From positions 18,910,740 through 18,974,739 of the forward strand of contig NC_090759.1 of assembly GCF_036898095.1 (NCBI RefSeq): a DNA stretch of 64,000 bases, written 5' to 3'. Numbering within the stretch: the first letter of the stretch is position 1; every line of letters starts with the position of its first letter. The DNA is from Palaemon carinicauda (taxonomy: Eukaryota; Arthropoda; Malacostraca; Decapoda; Palaemonidae). A program made the position numbers and the translations under genes. Below, piece by piece: positions 22,975 to 36,420 of the stretch. A model generated the notes under the pieces. The model was given only the letters and a program-made list of their open reading frames with translations, was not told the origin of the DNA and searched no databases.

Positions 22975-23281
22975 TATTTCTGGGGAGATACCTGTGACGC
23001 CCGGTGAAAAGGGTCCTTCATTACACTTTTCTGATATAAATACTTCCAAATATACCAGAGAAAGTTAAAGTATGGAATGCAGAGGTTACTACCCTCTCGC
23101 AAACACCCAGTGGGTGTCGTTTATAAAGCAGGGGCGTGTGAAAACCACTATTCACAGGCTGTCTTCCATTTAGATAATTCCCTCACCTAAGGGAAGGGTC
23201 ATAACAGAGGCCCTATCTACCTTACCTGAACTACTCTACCGACACCCGATGCTAGCGCCACCTGAACTACATCCTTCTGCA
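22975..23281. repeat. DIRS-B 3' inverted terminal repeat
   Basis: Inverse of about 35150-35435. Shared landmarks include ACACCCAGTGGGTGTCGTTT against its inverse near 35310 and CAGGCTGTCTTCCATTTAGA against its inverse near 35255. Confidence 0.85.
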
Positions 23282-23327
23282 AGAACTATGGCTTGGAAAA
23301 GAAAGGGTGGGTCAACGTAAGGGAAGG

Positions 23328-23420
23328 GTTTCACCGGGCGTCACAGGTATCTCCCCAGAAATAGATTTTTCCTTTATCAAAATCCCTTTTCTGAGTCGAC
23401 CTGTGACGCCTGGTGAAAAA
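23328..23420. repeat. DIRS-B internal complementary region
   Basis: Its reverse complement reads GGCGTCACAGGTCGACTCAG then AAAAGGGATTTTGATAAAGG and CTATTTCTGGGGAGATACCT. That is the right terminus (35425-35448) followed directly by the left terminus (22951-22995). Confidence 0.85.
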
Positions 23421-23739
23421 GTACCAGAGAATGCCTTCCAAGCCCAAAAACACTATCAAATAAAAGGGATAAAGTCAAACACCATGTACCAAAAACAAAA
23501 TACCATATTAAGGTAGGCAAACTAAAAATAAAACACATTAGCCCAAACAGAAATCCCAAAGATGGAGAAACCATAAAATGATATGCAAGGAACCATCCCG
23601 AGAATCAAACACAACACAAAATTAATCCTTACATGGCTAAAGAACGGTAACATGAAATAATATAAGGCAAGGTTAATCATACTAACAGGTAATAACCAGG
23701 GTAATGAAGTAATGGCAACATAATTCTAGGGCTAAACGA
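23421..23739 (-). other. 3' untranslated part of DIRS-B
   Basis: No gene seen; A-rich sequence between the internal complementary region and the recombinase stop. Confidence 0.55.
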
Positions 23740-23899
23740 CCCACCCAGGAGAGCGGCGAAGTGGCAGGAGTGGCAGGCAGGAGGGAGAGGGAGAGAGATG
23801 GATGAAAAGGAAGAGCAGAGAGATTATTGGGGAGAGATAAGACTCCCAGCTGCAACTGTGGGAAATTTGAGGGCCTCTAGGTTCTTCAAATAGTGCCGT

Positions 23900-25492
<1,593 letters not shown>

Positions 25493-25632
25493 CCGTCTGA
25501 TAACCATAGGACATTTCCAACCCGTAAACTTCTTCAGGTCATCAAAATCCATGTTCTGAAAGTAATTGATGGAGGTTGCCACTGAACGGATATCATGAGC
25601 ATGGGGAAATGACTCCGGGTTAGCTTCCTTAA

Positions 25633-28600
25633 CCCTGGATAGGTACGGTGGGTCGTTTGCGACCCCGAGCGTCAAAAAAAAACAGGTTTTTCTCACGTGA
25701 CTCACCCCCGTGACTGAATATGTGGGTGATCGACCTGCAGGAGGTGTCTCCCCTACACGCTCTAGTAGTGTCCAGATGTGCATTGCTGTAGCTGTACTCC
25801 TTCCCCGATTTCTGAGACGCGTCGGGGTCGTTCGCGTCCGAGTTTACCCTTCTAGGGTAGTTTGCATAATTATCAAAGTTATTACGTATTATGAAATTGT
25901 CGTAGAATGGTGCAACTTGTATAGGTTATCAGTTGTGGAAAGTCTTGGTGGATTGTTTGGCTACCATGTGCATGTTTTTTTTTTTAGTTAAAATGTCGTT
26001 CATCACCACGAGGACCATTTTACCGCGAGTGCCCCTTTTTCATTTTTTTTCATTTTTTTGTCAAGTCATTTTTCCGTAAGATATTGCCAAATAGTGTCGT
26101 AAAACTTTTGCTTGTTTAGTGTTGGAAAGTGTGTCTAGATGATCTGGCTACCCATGCATGACTTTGTTTTTGTCAGATACGACGTAGTTATTGGTATATT
26201 GGGTATTTAACTGCGGTTACCAATTTCTGTTTTTTTTTCAATATTTGTAAAAATTACTACGTAGTAAGGAATTGCCGTATATTATTCATTTTTTTTTCAT
26301 GTTTATGTGTTAGAAAGTGTGCCTTGATGGTTGGGCTAACACGTGCATGTCTTTTTTTTTATCTGAGATGTCGTATATTAGAATGTCGGGCATTTTACCG
26401 CGAGTGTCCCTTTTTCATTTTTTTTCATTTTTTTGCCAAGTCATTTTTCCGTAAGATATTGCGAAATAGTGTCGTAAAACTTTTGCTTTTTTAGTGTTGG
26501 AAAGTGTGTCTAGATGATCTGGCTACCCATGCGTGATTTTGTTTTTGTCAGATACGACGTAGTTATTGGTATATTGGGTATTTAACTGCGGTTGCCAATT
26601 TCTGTTTTTTTTCAATATTTGTAAAAATTTACTACGTAGTAAGGAATTGCCGTATATTATTGATTTTTTTTTCATGTTTATGTGTTAGAAAGTGTGCCTT
26701 GATGGTTGGGCTAACACGTGCATGTCTTTTTTTTTTATCTGAGATGCCGTATATTAGAATGTTGGGCATTTTTCCGCGAGTGCCCCTTATTATTTGTTTT
26801 GCATTTTTTTGCTTAGTCATGTTACCGTAAGGAATTGGCAAGTAGTGTCGCAAAACTTATATTTTTATAGTGTTGGAAAGTGTTTCTAGATGATCTGGCT
26901 ACCCATGCCTATTTTTTTTTTAGCCAGATATGGCGTATATATAAGTATGTGTTCGATTTTCCTGTGATTGCCATTTTTTCGTTTTTTCCCATTTCTTTCA
27001 AAATTACTACGTACTAAGGAACTATCACAGAGTAATATTTCATTTATATGTTTATTTGTCGGAAAATATGCCTTGATGGTTTGCCTAGCACGTGGCTGAA
27101 ATTTTTTTTTTCTGAAATGCCGTATATTAGAATGGCCATTTTTCCACGAGTGCCCCTTTTTATTTGTTTTGCATTTTTTTGCTTAGTCATGTTGCCGTAA
27201 GGAATTGGCAAGTAGTGTCGCAAAACTTATAATTTTATAGTGTTGGAAAGTGTTTCTAGATGATCTGGCTACCCATGCCTATCTTCTTTTTATAGCCAGA
27301 TATGGCGTATATATAGGTATGTGTTCGATTTTCCTGTGATTGCCATTTTTTCGTTTTTTCCCATTTCTTTCAAAATTACTACGTACTAAGGAACTATCAC
27401 AGAGTAATTATTCATTTAGATGTTTTTTTGTCGGAAAATGTGCCTTGATGGTTTGCCTAGCACGTGGCTGAATTTTTTTTTTCTGAAATGCCGTATATTA
27501 GAATGTTAGCCATTTTTCCGCGAGTGCCCCTTTTTATTTGTTTTGCGTTTTTTTGCTTAGTCATGTTACCGTAAGGAATTGGCAAGTAGTGTCGCAAAAC
27601 TTATATTTTTATAGTGTTGGAAAGTGTTTCTAGATGATCTGGCTACCCATGCCTATCTTTTTTTTAGCCAGATATGGCGTATATATAGGTATGTGTTCGA
27701 TTTTCCGGTGATTGCCATTTTTTCGTTTTTTCCCAATTCTTTCAAAATTACTACGTACTAAGGAACTATCACAGAGTAATGATTCCTCTAGATGTTTATT
27801 TGTCGGAAAATTTTGTTTACTTTTTTTTTGATTGAATATCATCAAATTTTTTTAGCTAAAATATTGTTTTACATTTTTTTTTTCGATTTTATTTCCCTTC
27901 AAAAAAAATTTTTTGGGTCAGAATTTTAATTTTATAGGCGTAAAATAATCGACAATTATCCAGCAACCCACCATACAATTTTTATGCATATCCAATAATA
28001 ATTAGATTAGTAAATAACACCTTGAAATTGACATACCCTTCCTACATTTCAAGTGGCAGATTAGGGAGTCTGAGTCAGTGTGGTTGGCGGCCATTTTGTG
28101 GACATATCCGAAGCGTAAGCTGCCCTATCTATATATATTCTTGTTCCCTATAGAATTTGTGATATTTTGGTATATTTTTACCTGCATAAATATCATATTA
28201 TATATTAAATATATGTATTTTTTTACGGAATTTCTAAGTACTCAAAAAATTACCTTTAGATATGGCCCCTGATATAAATGTAATTTACAAAATAATGAAG
28301 ATTTTTTTACATATTTCTATTTTAGGATAACATATGTTTATTCCCTAAAAAAATTAGCCACTTCCTATTTCATTTGGGTACCCAAAAAAATTCATGAAAT
28401 TTGGACAAATTTTTTTGGCCAAAAAAAGTTACCCTTTTTTTCTCATTTCAGATCTTCACCTCCATGGGTCTGACTTCATCCAAAATACATCAAGATGTGT
28501 CCTAAACATTCAAGAATCAATTCCTAAAAGGATTTGTTTATATATGTATAAACTTTTTTTTTATGAATTTTTATGTCAGGTCTTTTTTTTTTCTACTTAA

Positions 28601-28811
28601 TTTTTTAAAATATTTATAATAAATAGTTTTTCTGCAGATGAGTAGTATTTATCTATACAGTTGTTTTAAGCATTCATTGAAGTTTTTTTTGGCAAAAGAA
28701 AAAAGGAGGTTACTGCAAAAACTGATTTTTCAAGAATTTTTTTTGGCGTCGGGGTCGTTCGCGTCCGAGTATACCCTTAAAGGGGTGTCCGAGGACCGTA
28801 CCTATCCAGGG
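25633..28811. mobile_element. piggyBac-like non-autonomous transposon with internal tandem repeats
   Basis: 3179 bp with terminal inverted repeats CCCTGGATAGGTACGGT (left) and ACCGTACCTATCCAGGG (right), flanked by TTAA on both sides (25629-25632 and 28812-28815). TTAA targets and CCC-starting ends are diagnostic of the piggyBac superfamily. Subterminal inverted segments (GTCGGGGTCGTTCGCGTCCG near 25822 and 28749) add to this. There is no transposase frame. The interior is mostly a tandem array (25985-27830) plus an AT-rich block. It is inserted in the DIRS-B recombinase. Confidence 0.85.
25985..27830. repeat. tandem array with a unit of about 375 bp
   Basis: Five copies of a unit marked by CCGCGAGTGCCCC-like text near 26012, 26391, 26766, 27136 and 27510, a spacing of 370-380. 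Each unit contains two related halves, one with GTTGGAAAGTGTGTCTAGAT and one with GTTAGAAAGTGTGCCTTGAT, so the basic module may be about 190 bp. Confidence 0.85.
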
Positions 28812-29388
28812 TTAATAAAGCACAGGATTTGTTGTCTGATGCCTTGAATGGAAATAGTACCTCCTTGTTCTCTGAGAAACAAGGGTCCAGAAGAGCGGTT
28901 GGCGGTTCTAGCTAAGAATGCCTTGAGTGTAGTGACGGGACACAACGAAGTATCCTGGGGAAGAGGGATAATCTTCCAAGGGGACCACCTATTCTGTGGG
29001 TCCTCGTTTTTAGCTAGGAAAGCTCTGTCTGGGGAAAGTAGAACTTCACCTGTCGGGAGGAAATCCATATTTTGGGGGTTACGTGAGAGAGCTGCTAATT
29101 CTGAGATTCTAGCACCAGAGGTCAAAGCCGTTAAAAATAAGGCCTTCCTAAGAAGAGTGATGTAGGGGCAGGATTCGTTATCCGTGTCTGAAGCTAGCTT
29201 TAGTACATTGTTCAGAGACCAAGAGACCTTTTGTGGGCGAACCGAAGGTCTGAGCCTAGCGCATGCCTTCGGAATAGATGAAAAATAGGGATCCGCCAGA
29301 TCAATATTGAAACCCACGAGGAAGATCTTCTTTAGAGCCGACTTACCGTGGTTATAGTGCTAGCCGCCAGTCCCTTGTCAAACAGGGA

Positions 29389-31374
29389 CTAGATGGCCAA
29401 ATTAGAGGTCATGCGAGAATGATCTGAATTCTTTAGGAAACATGCTAATTTCTTCACGGCCGAATCGTATTGTCTAATTGTGGAATCCCTTTTGTCTGAT
29501 TCTATGAAGAGAACATTTTCCGGGTCAATGTTTGCATCCCTGCGGGCTGCAAACTTCATGAAATCCACAAAGTTAGGGTTTTGGCTATCCTTGAGGAATC
29601 TGACACAGTCTGAGTTTGGACTAATTGGGTCAGTTTGGGGAATGGGATCCGGTAGGGGCGGAGTTTCAACTCGAGGAGGAGAGGAAACCAACTGCTCTTT
29701 GGCCAGTGGGGTGCCACTAAAACTACTGCTCCTTGGAAGGAGCGTAGTTTGTATAGGGCTTTCATCAGAAGATTCACTGGAGGAAATAGGTAAATCTTCT
29801 TCCAATGGTTCCAATTCAGGGTTAAAGCGTCCATGGCGTATACCTGAGGGTCCAGGTTTGGGGTCACATAACAAGGAAGTTTGTGGTTCAGTTGTGTCGC
29901 GAATAGATCCACCGGGAGGCCGGGAACCAGCCTGGAAATCCACCGGAAAGAATTCACGTCCAGAGACCATTCTGACTCCAGTGGGTTCGTCCTGGATAGC
30001 GAGTCCGCTATCACGTTCTGGACCCCTGCAAGGTGAGAAGCCGACAGGAACCAGTTCTTTTCTGCTGCCAAGGTGAAAATCGTGACCAGGACTTGGTTGA
30101 GATTGGGAGATTTTGACCCAGTGAGATTGGGAGATTTTGACCCACTTCTGTTTATGCAGTGCACTACTGCTGTGCTGTTTGAGATTATCCTGATGAGGGT
30201 GGAGTGTGGAGGGGATAGCCGCTTCAGGGTTAAGAACACTGCCATAGCTTCTAGTACATTGATGTGGAAGTGTCTCATGGTGGGGGACCAGGAGCCCTGG
30301 AACATCTGTTGGTTGTAATATCCCCCCCAGCCACTCAGAGACGCGTCTGTATGGATCGTCACCTGAGGAGGAGGGAATTGCAGAGGAACCGATTTGGAAA
30401 GGTTCTCTGGTTTCGACCATGTCCGAAGTCTCTCTTTTAGGATTGAGGGGACCGACGAGATCTTGGCTCGTAAATGTATAGTAGCCCTCTTTCTCCAAAC
30501 TTGGTTGATGTCCTTGAGTTTGGCTCTCAAAAAGAGGTCTGTCACTGACGCAAACTGAAGTAAGCCGATGATTCTTTCCAAGGCCATTCTGGACACCTGT
30601 TTGTGCTTGAGAAAGTTTTTTGTCTTTGAAGCTATCTCCCTGACCTTCTTGGAAGGAAGAGAGAGCTTGTGACTTGTGAGGTCCCATTGGATGCCTAACC
30701 ATTCGAAGCGGCTTGCCGGTTGCAGGCGAGATTTTTGCAAGTTGACCTTGAAACCCAACTTGCTGAGGACTTGGATCACTTTGGCTGTGGCTTTGTTGCA
30801 TTCCGAGATGGACTGTGCCCAGATTAGCCAATCGTCCAGATAGGCAACGACTTTGATCCTTTGGTTCCTGAGTTGTTCGAGCATTGTCTCCCCCAGTTTT
30901 GTAAATATCCTGGGGGCTATGCTGAGACCGAAGGGCATGATTCTGAATGTGAAGGCCTTCTTGCCTAAGCGGAATCCGAGGTAGGGGGAGAAGTTTCGAG
31001 CTACAGGTACGTGATAATAGGCGTCTGTAAGATCGATAAAGGTGGTGACGGCCCCACGGGGAATTAAGGTCCGCACCTGCGAGACAGTCAGCATACGGAA
31101 CTTGTCGCATAGAATGTAAGAATTCAGTTTCGACAAGTCCAGGACTACTCTTAGCGCCGACGAATTCTTCTTGGGGACTGTGAACAGCCGCCCCTGGAAT
31201 TTCAGTGACCGTACCCTCTTTATGGCCTTCTTTTTGAGTAATTCTTTGGTGTATTGTTCCAAGATCGGAGTCGGTTTCTGGAAGAAGGTCACTACTGGAG
31301 GTGGAGAACCTTGTGACCATTTTCAACCTAGGCCCTTTGACACTATGCTGTGGGCCCAAGGACTGAAGGTCCAA
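29389..31374 (-). other. long alternative frame overlapping the RT-RNase H gene
   Basis: A 661-codon frame without a stop lies opposite the RT-RNase H frame, shifted by one base on the same strand, across almost its whole length. Its last 75 codons are genuine recombinase N-terminus. The first roughly 580 codons are serine-, glutamine- and proline-rich with no domain I recognise. DIRS recombinase frames are known to overlap the RT frame, so the recombinase could begin far upstream. Equally, RT codon bias may simply keep this frame open. Confidence 0.45.
29556..31292 (-). CDS. DIRS-B reverse transcriptase-RNase H (578 aa open frame)
   Basis: Copies element RNA and degrades the template. The frame is open throughout from 31292. 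RT blocks in order: FTVPKKNSSALRVVLDLSKL (about 37-56), FIDLTDAYYHVPV with catalytic aspartates (86-98), MPFGLSIAPRIFTKL (119-133) and VVAYLDDWLIWAQ (148-160). RNase H follows: IHTDASLSGWGG (D316), NVLEAM (E348) and VIADSLSR (D430). At the third catalytic position the sequence is IISNST (N372) where DIRS-D has VLDST, so RNase H activity is doubtful. An 8-residue repeat, GSKSPNLT then GSKSPNLN, reflects a 24-base duplication near 30098-30145. The C-terminal block YLFPPVNLLMKALYKL is shared by all copies. No methyltransferase domain was seen. Confidence 0.85.
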   Translation of the reverse strand: MTFFQKPTPILEQYTKELLKKKAIKRVRSLKFQGRLFTVPKKNSSALRVVLDLSKLNSYILCDKFRMLTVSQVRTLIPRGAVTTFIDLTDAYYHVPVARNFSPYLGFRLGKKAFTFRIMPFGLSIAPRIFTKLGETMLEQLRNQRIKVVAYLDDWLIWAQSISECNKATAKVIQVLSKLGFKVNLQKSRLQPASRFEWLGIQWDLTSHKLSLPSKKVREIASKTKNFLKHKQVSRMALERIIGLLQFASVTDLFLRAKLKDINQVWRKRATIHLRAKISSVPSILKERLRTWSKPENLSKSVPLQFPPPQVTIHTDASLSGWGGYYNQQMFQGSWSPTMRHFHINVLEAMAVFLTLKRLSPPHSTLIRIISNSTAVVHCINRSGSKSPNLTGSKSPNLNQVLVTIFTLAAEKNWFLSASHLAGVQNVIADSLSRTNPLESEWSLDVNSFRWISRLVPGLPVDLFATQLNHKLPCYVTPNLDPQVYAMDALTLNWNHWKKIYLFPPVNLLMKALYKLRSFQGAVVLVAPHWPKSSWFPLLLELKLRPYRIPFPKLTQLVQTQTVSDSSRIAKTLTLWIS

Positions 31375-31402
31375 TTGTCCCGGAAGTGGTATAGTCTCCC
31401 TC

Positions 31403-33400
31403 CTACCTGATTCCCTTCATTGAGAGGGGGAGAAATTTAGACCCCTGTCCTCCACGAGGACACCTGGTTCTTGGTCCGCCACGGTGGCGAAACTGACCTC
31501 TACCCCTGTTGCTGCCTCTAAGGTATCCTCGAAAGGTATTAGAGGATTCGTAAGCTGGATTGTAGGCTGGGGAGGGCATCCAAGGAGCCATGGGGGTAGG
31601 GTGGTTACCTTGGGGAGCAGGAAGGTACACCACCCGTGGTGGAGGAGCAGAATGCGGAGAAGCCAACTTAGAAGTAGAAGGAGTTGACGAGTGAGGGCCT
31701 TGATGGAACTGGCCATGGCTGGTCTTGTATGGGGTGAAGCGTTGTCTCTTTTTGAAGAAAGACTGCTTCCCTGAGTCTACCCTCCTCTTAGTCGAAAGGC
31801 CCCATCTCGCTTGCAAGCTCTGGTTAGCTCTAGCAGCGTCCTGTAAGACCTTGTCTACTTCCTCCAGTGGAAACAGGTTCTTGCCCCAACAGGAGGAGGC
31901 TATGAGCCTATTCGGTTCATGCCTAATGGAAGCCTCCGCCAGAACATACTTCCTGCAGTTTATCTGGGATGTCAAGAAATCGTGCAGGTCGAACTGGAAC
32001 GTTTGGAGGTTGTTCTTAGCAAACACCCGGAATAGAGACTCATCCGGGTATAGGGCGGCTAACATTTCCGCGAGACCATGGTGTGAACCGATCTAGCAAG
32101 TCTGTTTCGAGCGTCGAGCTCTGACTTGAGAAGGTGATCCGGTAGTTTGGGAAGCTTCTCAGAGAAAAGAGATGAGGCGCAGTCCGGGTCGAGCTTATTC
32201 GCCGAAAAAGTAGCCGAGGCATCCTTCCAAAGGGCGGAAGAGCCCAGAAGAAGCAGCGAGGTGGAGTCCGTCTCCTTGAGGATAGGTACAGGGGAGCCCT
32301 CCTTGGCCGATTGGATGGTCAACTCGGCCACTTTATCCGTAAGAGGAAGCGCAACGGATTGGGGCGTGGTAAATATTGTATAGGGACCTTTAGGTTGGGT
32401 CCGTTTGGAATTGACGCAACCCCAGTCAGCAAGAGTCCTAGCCCAGACAGCTTGGGCCTGCTCCTTATGGAAGAGGACAGTCTCTTTAGGGACTTTATCC
32501 ATCCTAACAAGAGCATGCTCCTTCAGCCGGGTGAAGCTATTGAAGGGGAACTGAAGCCCCAGAGGGTAAAATTCAAGATCATCTAGAGGGCAGGTCCCTA
32601 ATCACTCTATGGTTAAAGCACCATCTATGTAGGGAGCATGGTGAGTGAACCTCCATGGGTTGTTCTTCTCGAAAGGAGGCAACTTAGAAGAATTTGGGGC
32701 TACCGAGGGTGCCGCCTGGTTCCCCGCGCGGAGTAGATTGGCTACCATATCCTTCAGCTCCGTTATTGCCCCCGATTGCTGCAACGGAGTCCTCACTAAA
32801 CCTTCCATCATCTCTGTCCACTGCGGGTCCGAGGGACTGATCTCTGACAAAGCCTTAGCCTTAGCGGACTTTCCTTTCTTTGAAGGTTGAGGTCTGGATC
32901 CCATAGGGAAGTTGGGAATAGTGGAGGGTCCTGGGACCGGAGATATAGCGACTGGCGAAGCTGAAGTACGTGACTTAGGATTGTAATTGCGTAGGGGCTT
33001 CACCTTGGGTCATACAGAGAGAGAGGGATCCAAAGTAGAAGCCTGAGGCTTTTCAAAGCCGAGGAAAGAAGCAGGAAATACAGTGGATGAGAGAAAAGGG
33101 TCTGCCAACTCCGCACCACTTACCTGCTCGTCCATGGGCTCAACGGTAATATTCAGCTCGGCACGTCTCCTGAGAGTTGATTCTCGTCCTGGGGGATAGT
33201 CGCTCTGATGGATTCCATAATAGGTTCCGCCAAGATTGAGGGAACAGCCGCAGAGGAGGAGCCCGGAAAGAGACGCGAGGCCATGTCATCGTCAAGGAGG
33301 TAGGGGGATCCAGAGGGAGCATTACGGCTAAAGCCTGAGACCCAGGACCGGAGGCTCATTCTGGCGGTCTGGAGGACATCCTCGTCGACCTGGAAGTGAT
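31403..33400 (-). pseudogene. DIRS-B gag (three frames)
   Basis: Structural protein remnant. Blocks in order: SLRSWVSGFSRN and PYLLDDDMASRLFP (33153-33359); a proline/serine linker then NNPWRFTHHAPYIDGALTIE (32602-33003); RMDKVPKETVLFHKEQAQAV to FSEKLPKLPDHLL (32059-32502); and IRHEPNRLIASSCWGKNLFP followed by a basic R/G-rich tail (31403-32065). At least two frame changes and one stop (after ALTIE near 32602) separate the blocks. The same order is seen in DIRS-D at 49299-51267, which supports calling the SLRSW block part of gag rather than a separate gene. There is no zinc knuckle. Confidence 0.7.
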
Positions 33401-35149
33401 GAGAATATTATAGAGACTGACGGAGAAAATCCCCGATAGTACCAAATATCAGTAATACAGAAAGAATCCAAGTAATTCAACACAAAATATGTTATCATCC
33501 CATCAAGTAATATTGAAAATACTCACATCGTCATTCCACAGGATTGACATAAGGTCAAAAGACAGCGTGCATGCCTCTGGGAACCACACCATGTAAGGGG
33601 ATTGGCCCGGCTGACGGACGAAGGGATGGCACAATGTGCGTGAGACCGGCAGACATCGTGGCCTACCGGATCACTAAAGGAGGCGGAGCAGCCCTTGGCA
33701 GCACAGCGAACTTTCTGTAATAAAAAGAAGACATAAGTCCGTATGTTCTCGGGAACTCTGATATAACAACACAGGTTATAAAGAGTCTGAGAGTAAAATT
33801 AAATCTACGGTTCGTACGAAAGAGGGCTGGAGTTCCGTGTAATACTACAATAAATAAACGAGTGAATCCAATTCGTAGTGCGGCGGAGTAACTATAGAAT
33901 GTGAGCCGGAGCTCGTAGTAATTATACAGGAACGGTAACTAGTGATTGGAAGATCCCCGGGGATGCCGGAGATCCGATGGTAGGTCCTTGACATAATAAA
34001 TACCCCCATTACATTATATAAAAAAGTAGAATGATCTACGTAAGAACTCTGAAGGAGACCTCCTGGAGGAAGGGGGGAGGGTGAATAAGTCGTGTGGGAG
34101 GGCCGAAGCCGGAGTCAATAGTAAGGGACCACTGAGGGGCCGAAACCCGCCGGAGGAGTGCACCAGAATAACATAAAGGTACGTGTTCCCATCTCATGGT
34201 ATGGCGGAGTATAGGGGTTCAGACCAACTCCCAAGGCCGTAGCGGAGAGAGGATGGAACTAGGGCAACTAATGACGACTCAGGGCCATCCAAATAACTCA
34301 CACACGACAGGACCTATAAAAACACTAGCCACCAAAATACACTAAAAGTAACCACAAGATAAACATGTAAATAAAAAAAAATCGTAATTCCCGCACGGGG
34401 AAGAGAGAGAGAGAGAACCCATGGTTGTATGAACAGAAAACGGGCCCTCCATCTCTCGTACTAGGTAAAACTAACATAAAAGAGAGAGACAGAGAGGGAG
34501 ACACGTGACTGTATGCACAGAAAACGGGAACCCCTATCTCTCTCTCGTGGTTACTATAACAAAACGATAAAACGAACCTTAAATCAAATACAAATAAAGA
34601 GAAACGAGACGAACGAAGAATAGCGAAACGAGAACGAACAAGAGTGAAATTTTACGAAATTATGATACCGCCAAACGGAACAACTCAACTTTAACAAAGC
34701 CCCGATCGCTATTCTTGGTTCGCCAGAATATGGACTTGTCAGCGCTAAAAAGTACCAAGACTGGAAATATAAACTGTAAGCGCTAAAAAGTACCAAGACT
34801 GGAAATATAAACGGTTCAAAATATAATAATATAAATGGCATAAGGCCTGAAAATAAAAGGATAATGAACCTAAGATGACAAGAGTACCAACGGGCAAAAC
34901 AAGAAACACCAAATCGTAAACAGAATAATGGCCGCCATCGTCCTGGAAGGCCAAAACTGAGCGCACTAAAAACACTAAAATAAACAAAGATAACACTAGC
35001 CCGGTACTAACAAACCTGTCAAAACAATCAATGGTACTTAACATTAGTGCAGGAGTAAGAAGAGCCTCGGTCATGATGAAATTACACGAAAATAGTTAAA
35101 AAACCAAGCGGCACACAAAAAACAAAACGGCGCTTACGAAGTCCAACAG
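33401..35149 (-). other. 5' leader of DIRS-B (no gene seen)
   Basis: Between gag and the 5' repeat, with short meaningless frames only. It contains a 43-base direct repeat (CGCTAAAAAGTACCAAGACT at 34743 and 34781). Confidence 0.55.
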
Positions 35150-35448
35150 AAGGATGTAGTTCAGGTGGCGCTAGCATTGGGCGTCGGTAGAGTAGTTCAG
35201 GTAAGGTAGATAGGGCCTCTGTTACGGCCCTTCCCTTTGGTGAGGGAATTATCTAAATGGAAGACAGCCTGTGAATAGTGGTTTTCACACACCCCTGCTT
35301 CATAAACGACGCCCACTGGGTGTTCGCGCGAGGGTAGTAACCTCTGCATTCCATACTTTAACTTTCTCTGGTATATTTGGAAGTATTTATATCAGAAAAG
35401 TGTAAGGAAGGACCCTTTTCACCGGGCGTCACAGGTCGACCCAGAAAA
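35150..35448. repeat. DIRS-B 5' inverted terminal repeat
   Basis: Inverse of 22975-23281; the outer tip is CACAGGTCGACCCAGAAAA. Confidence 0.85.
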
Positions 35449-36420
35449 TAATAATAATCTCGTACCAGATACAAGATCTAGAGGCCAGTTTATTCAAATG
35501 GAAAAAAGAGCTGCCTTTCCTTGGTCCTTCTGAGACTCCATCCAGTCTCCCATCATCCTAAAAGCTTCATTGAAGACCACGTGTAAATTCAGAGGGTGGC
35601 AAACGTGGAGCAACAGGCACAAAATAATTTGGAAACTCATTAAAAACTTTCATGAGTTTCTAAATCAACTGAAGGAAAAAGGACTTAGGATCTTCTCCTT
35701 CTGATAACCTCAAATAATTCAACAGGAGAAAAGTGATCACCAAAGTCTTCCTCTGACAAAGATCTTGTAAGACGTGGCGCAGAGCGTCCTGAAAGACGAG
35801 GCGCCGAGCGTCCTGAAAGACGAGGCGCCGAGCGTCCTGAAAGACGAGGCGCCGAGCGTCCTGAAAGACGAGGCGCCGAGCGTCCTGAAAGACGAGGAGC
35901 CGAGCGTCCTGAAAGACGAGGCGCCAAGCCTCCCGAAAGACGTGGCGCCGAACGTCCTGTAAGACGAGGCGCCTAGCATCCTGTAAGACGAGGCGCCGAG
36001 CGTCCTGAAAGACCTAGCACCGAGCGTTAAAGCAAAATGATCTTCATTACGCCGCTCGGCGCGTTTGGTTTAATGACTTCCAAACAGAGGGTTCTCATGG
36101 CCGACTAGCGCTCTGGGACAAAAACCGTGTCTATTTTGGTTCGTAAGCATTGGTATTATCAGCGAAAATCTGTGACTTATAGTACAGTATTGCTATTATC
36201 AGCAAATGTGATGCAATGCAAGACTCTAAACAGCAGTGTTAATAGCTTGACGTCCAACGCTCTTAGACTTTCGCATAGCAAGGGCGAGCGTTCTGGGAAC
36301 GTCAACAGGGACGCTCGAGAGGACGCTGCTCGGGAGCTAACGCCTCTCGTTTCCTTTCACCGATTGACATTCCTTCTCCCAGGGGTTGGGGAGCTTGGAA
36401 GAGGTCGAGGGCTAGGATAA
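35449..36420 (-). pseudogene. DIRS-E gag remnant with octapeptide repeats
   Basis: After the TAATAATAAT tail at 35449-35458 the minus strand shows fragments such as FNEAFRMMGDWMESQKDQGK (around 35520-35580), resembling a DIRS gag helical region with a W-D/G-W-x-x-K block. From 36030 to 35765 it holds about ten octapeptide units SAPRLSGR encoded by a 24-base minisatellite, in a frame open from 35927 to 35685 that continues as a charged stretch (LSEEDFGDHFSPVELFEV). I cannot trace a complete gene. Assignment to gag rests on position between the leader and RT of DIRS-E and is only moderately sure. Confidence 0.4.
35765..36030. repeat. 24-base minisatellite (octapeptide SAPRLSGR)
   Basis: About eleven units of GCGCCGAGCGTCCTGAAAGA plus CGAG, nearly identical in the centre (35790-35915) and more divergent at the edges. 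Related to the array at 21985-22180. Confidence 0.92.

Noticed and set aside
35765..36030. CRISPR-like array of 24-base repeats
   Set aside because: Units are contiguous with no unique spacers, lie in eukaryotic transposon DNA and encode an octapeptide; it is a minisatellite.
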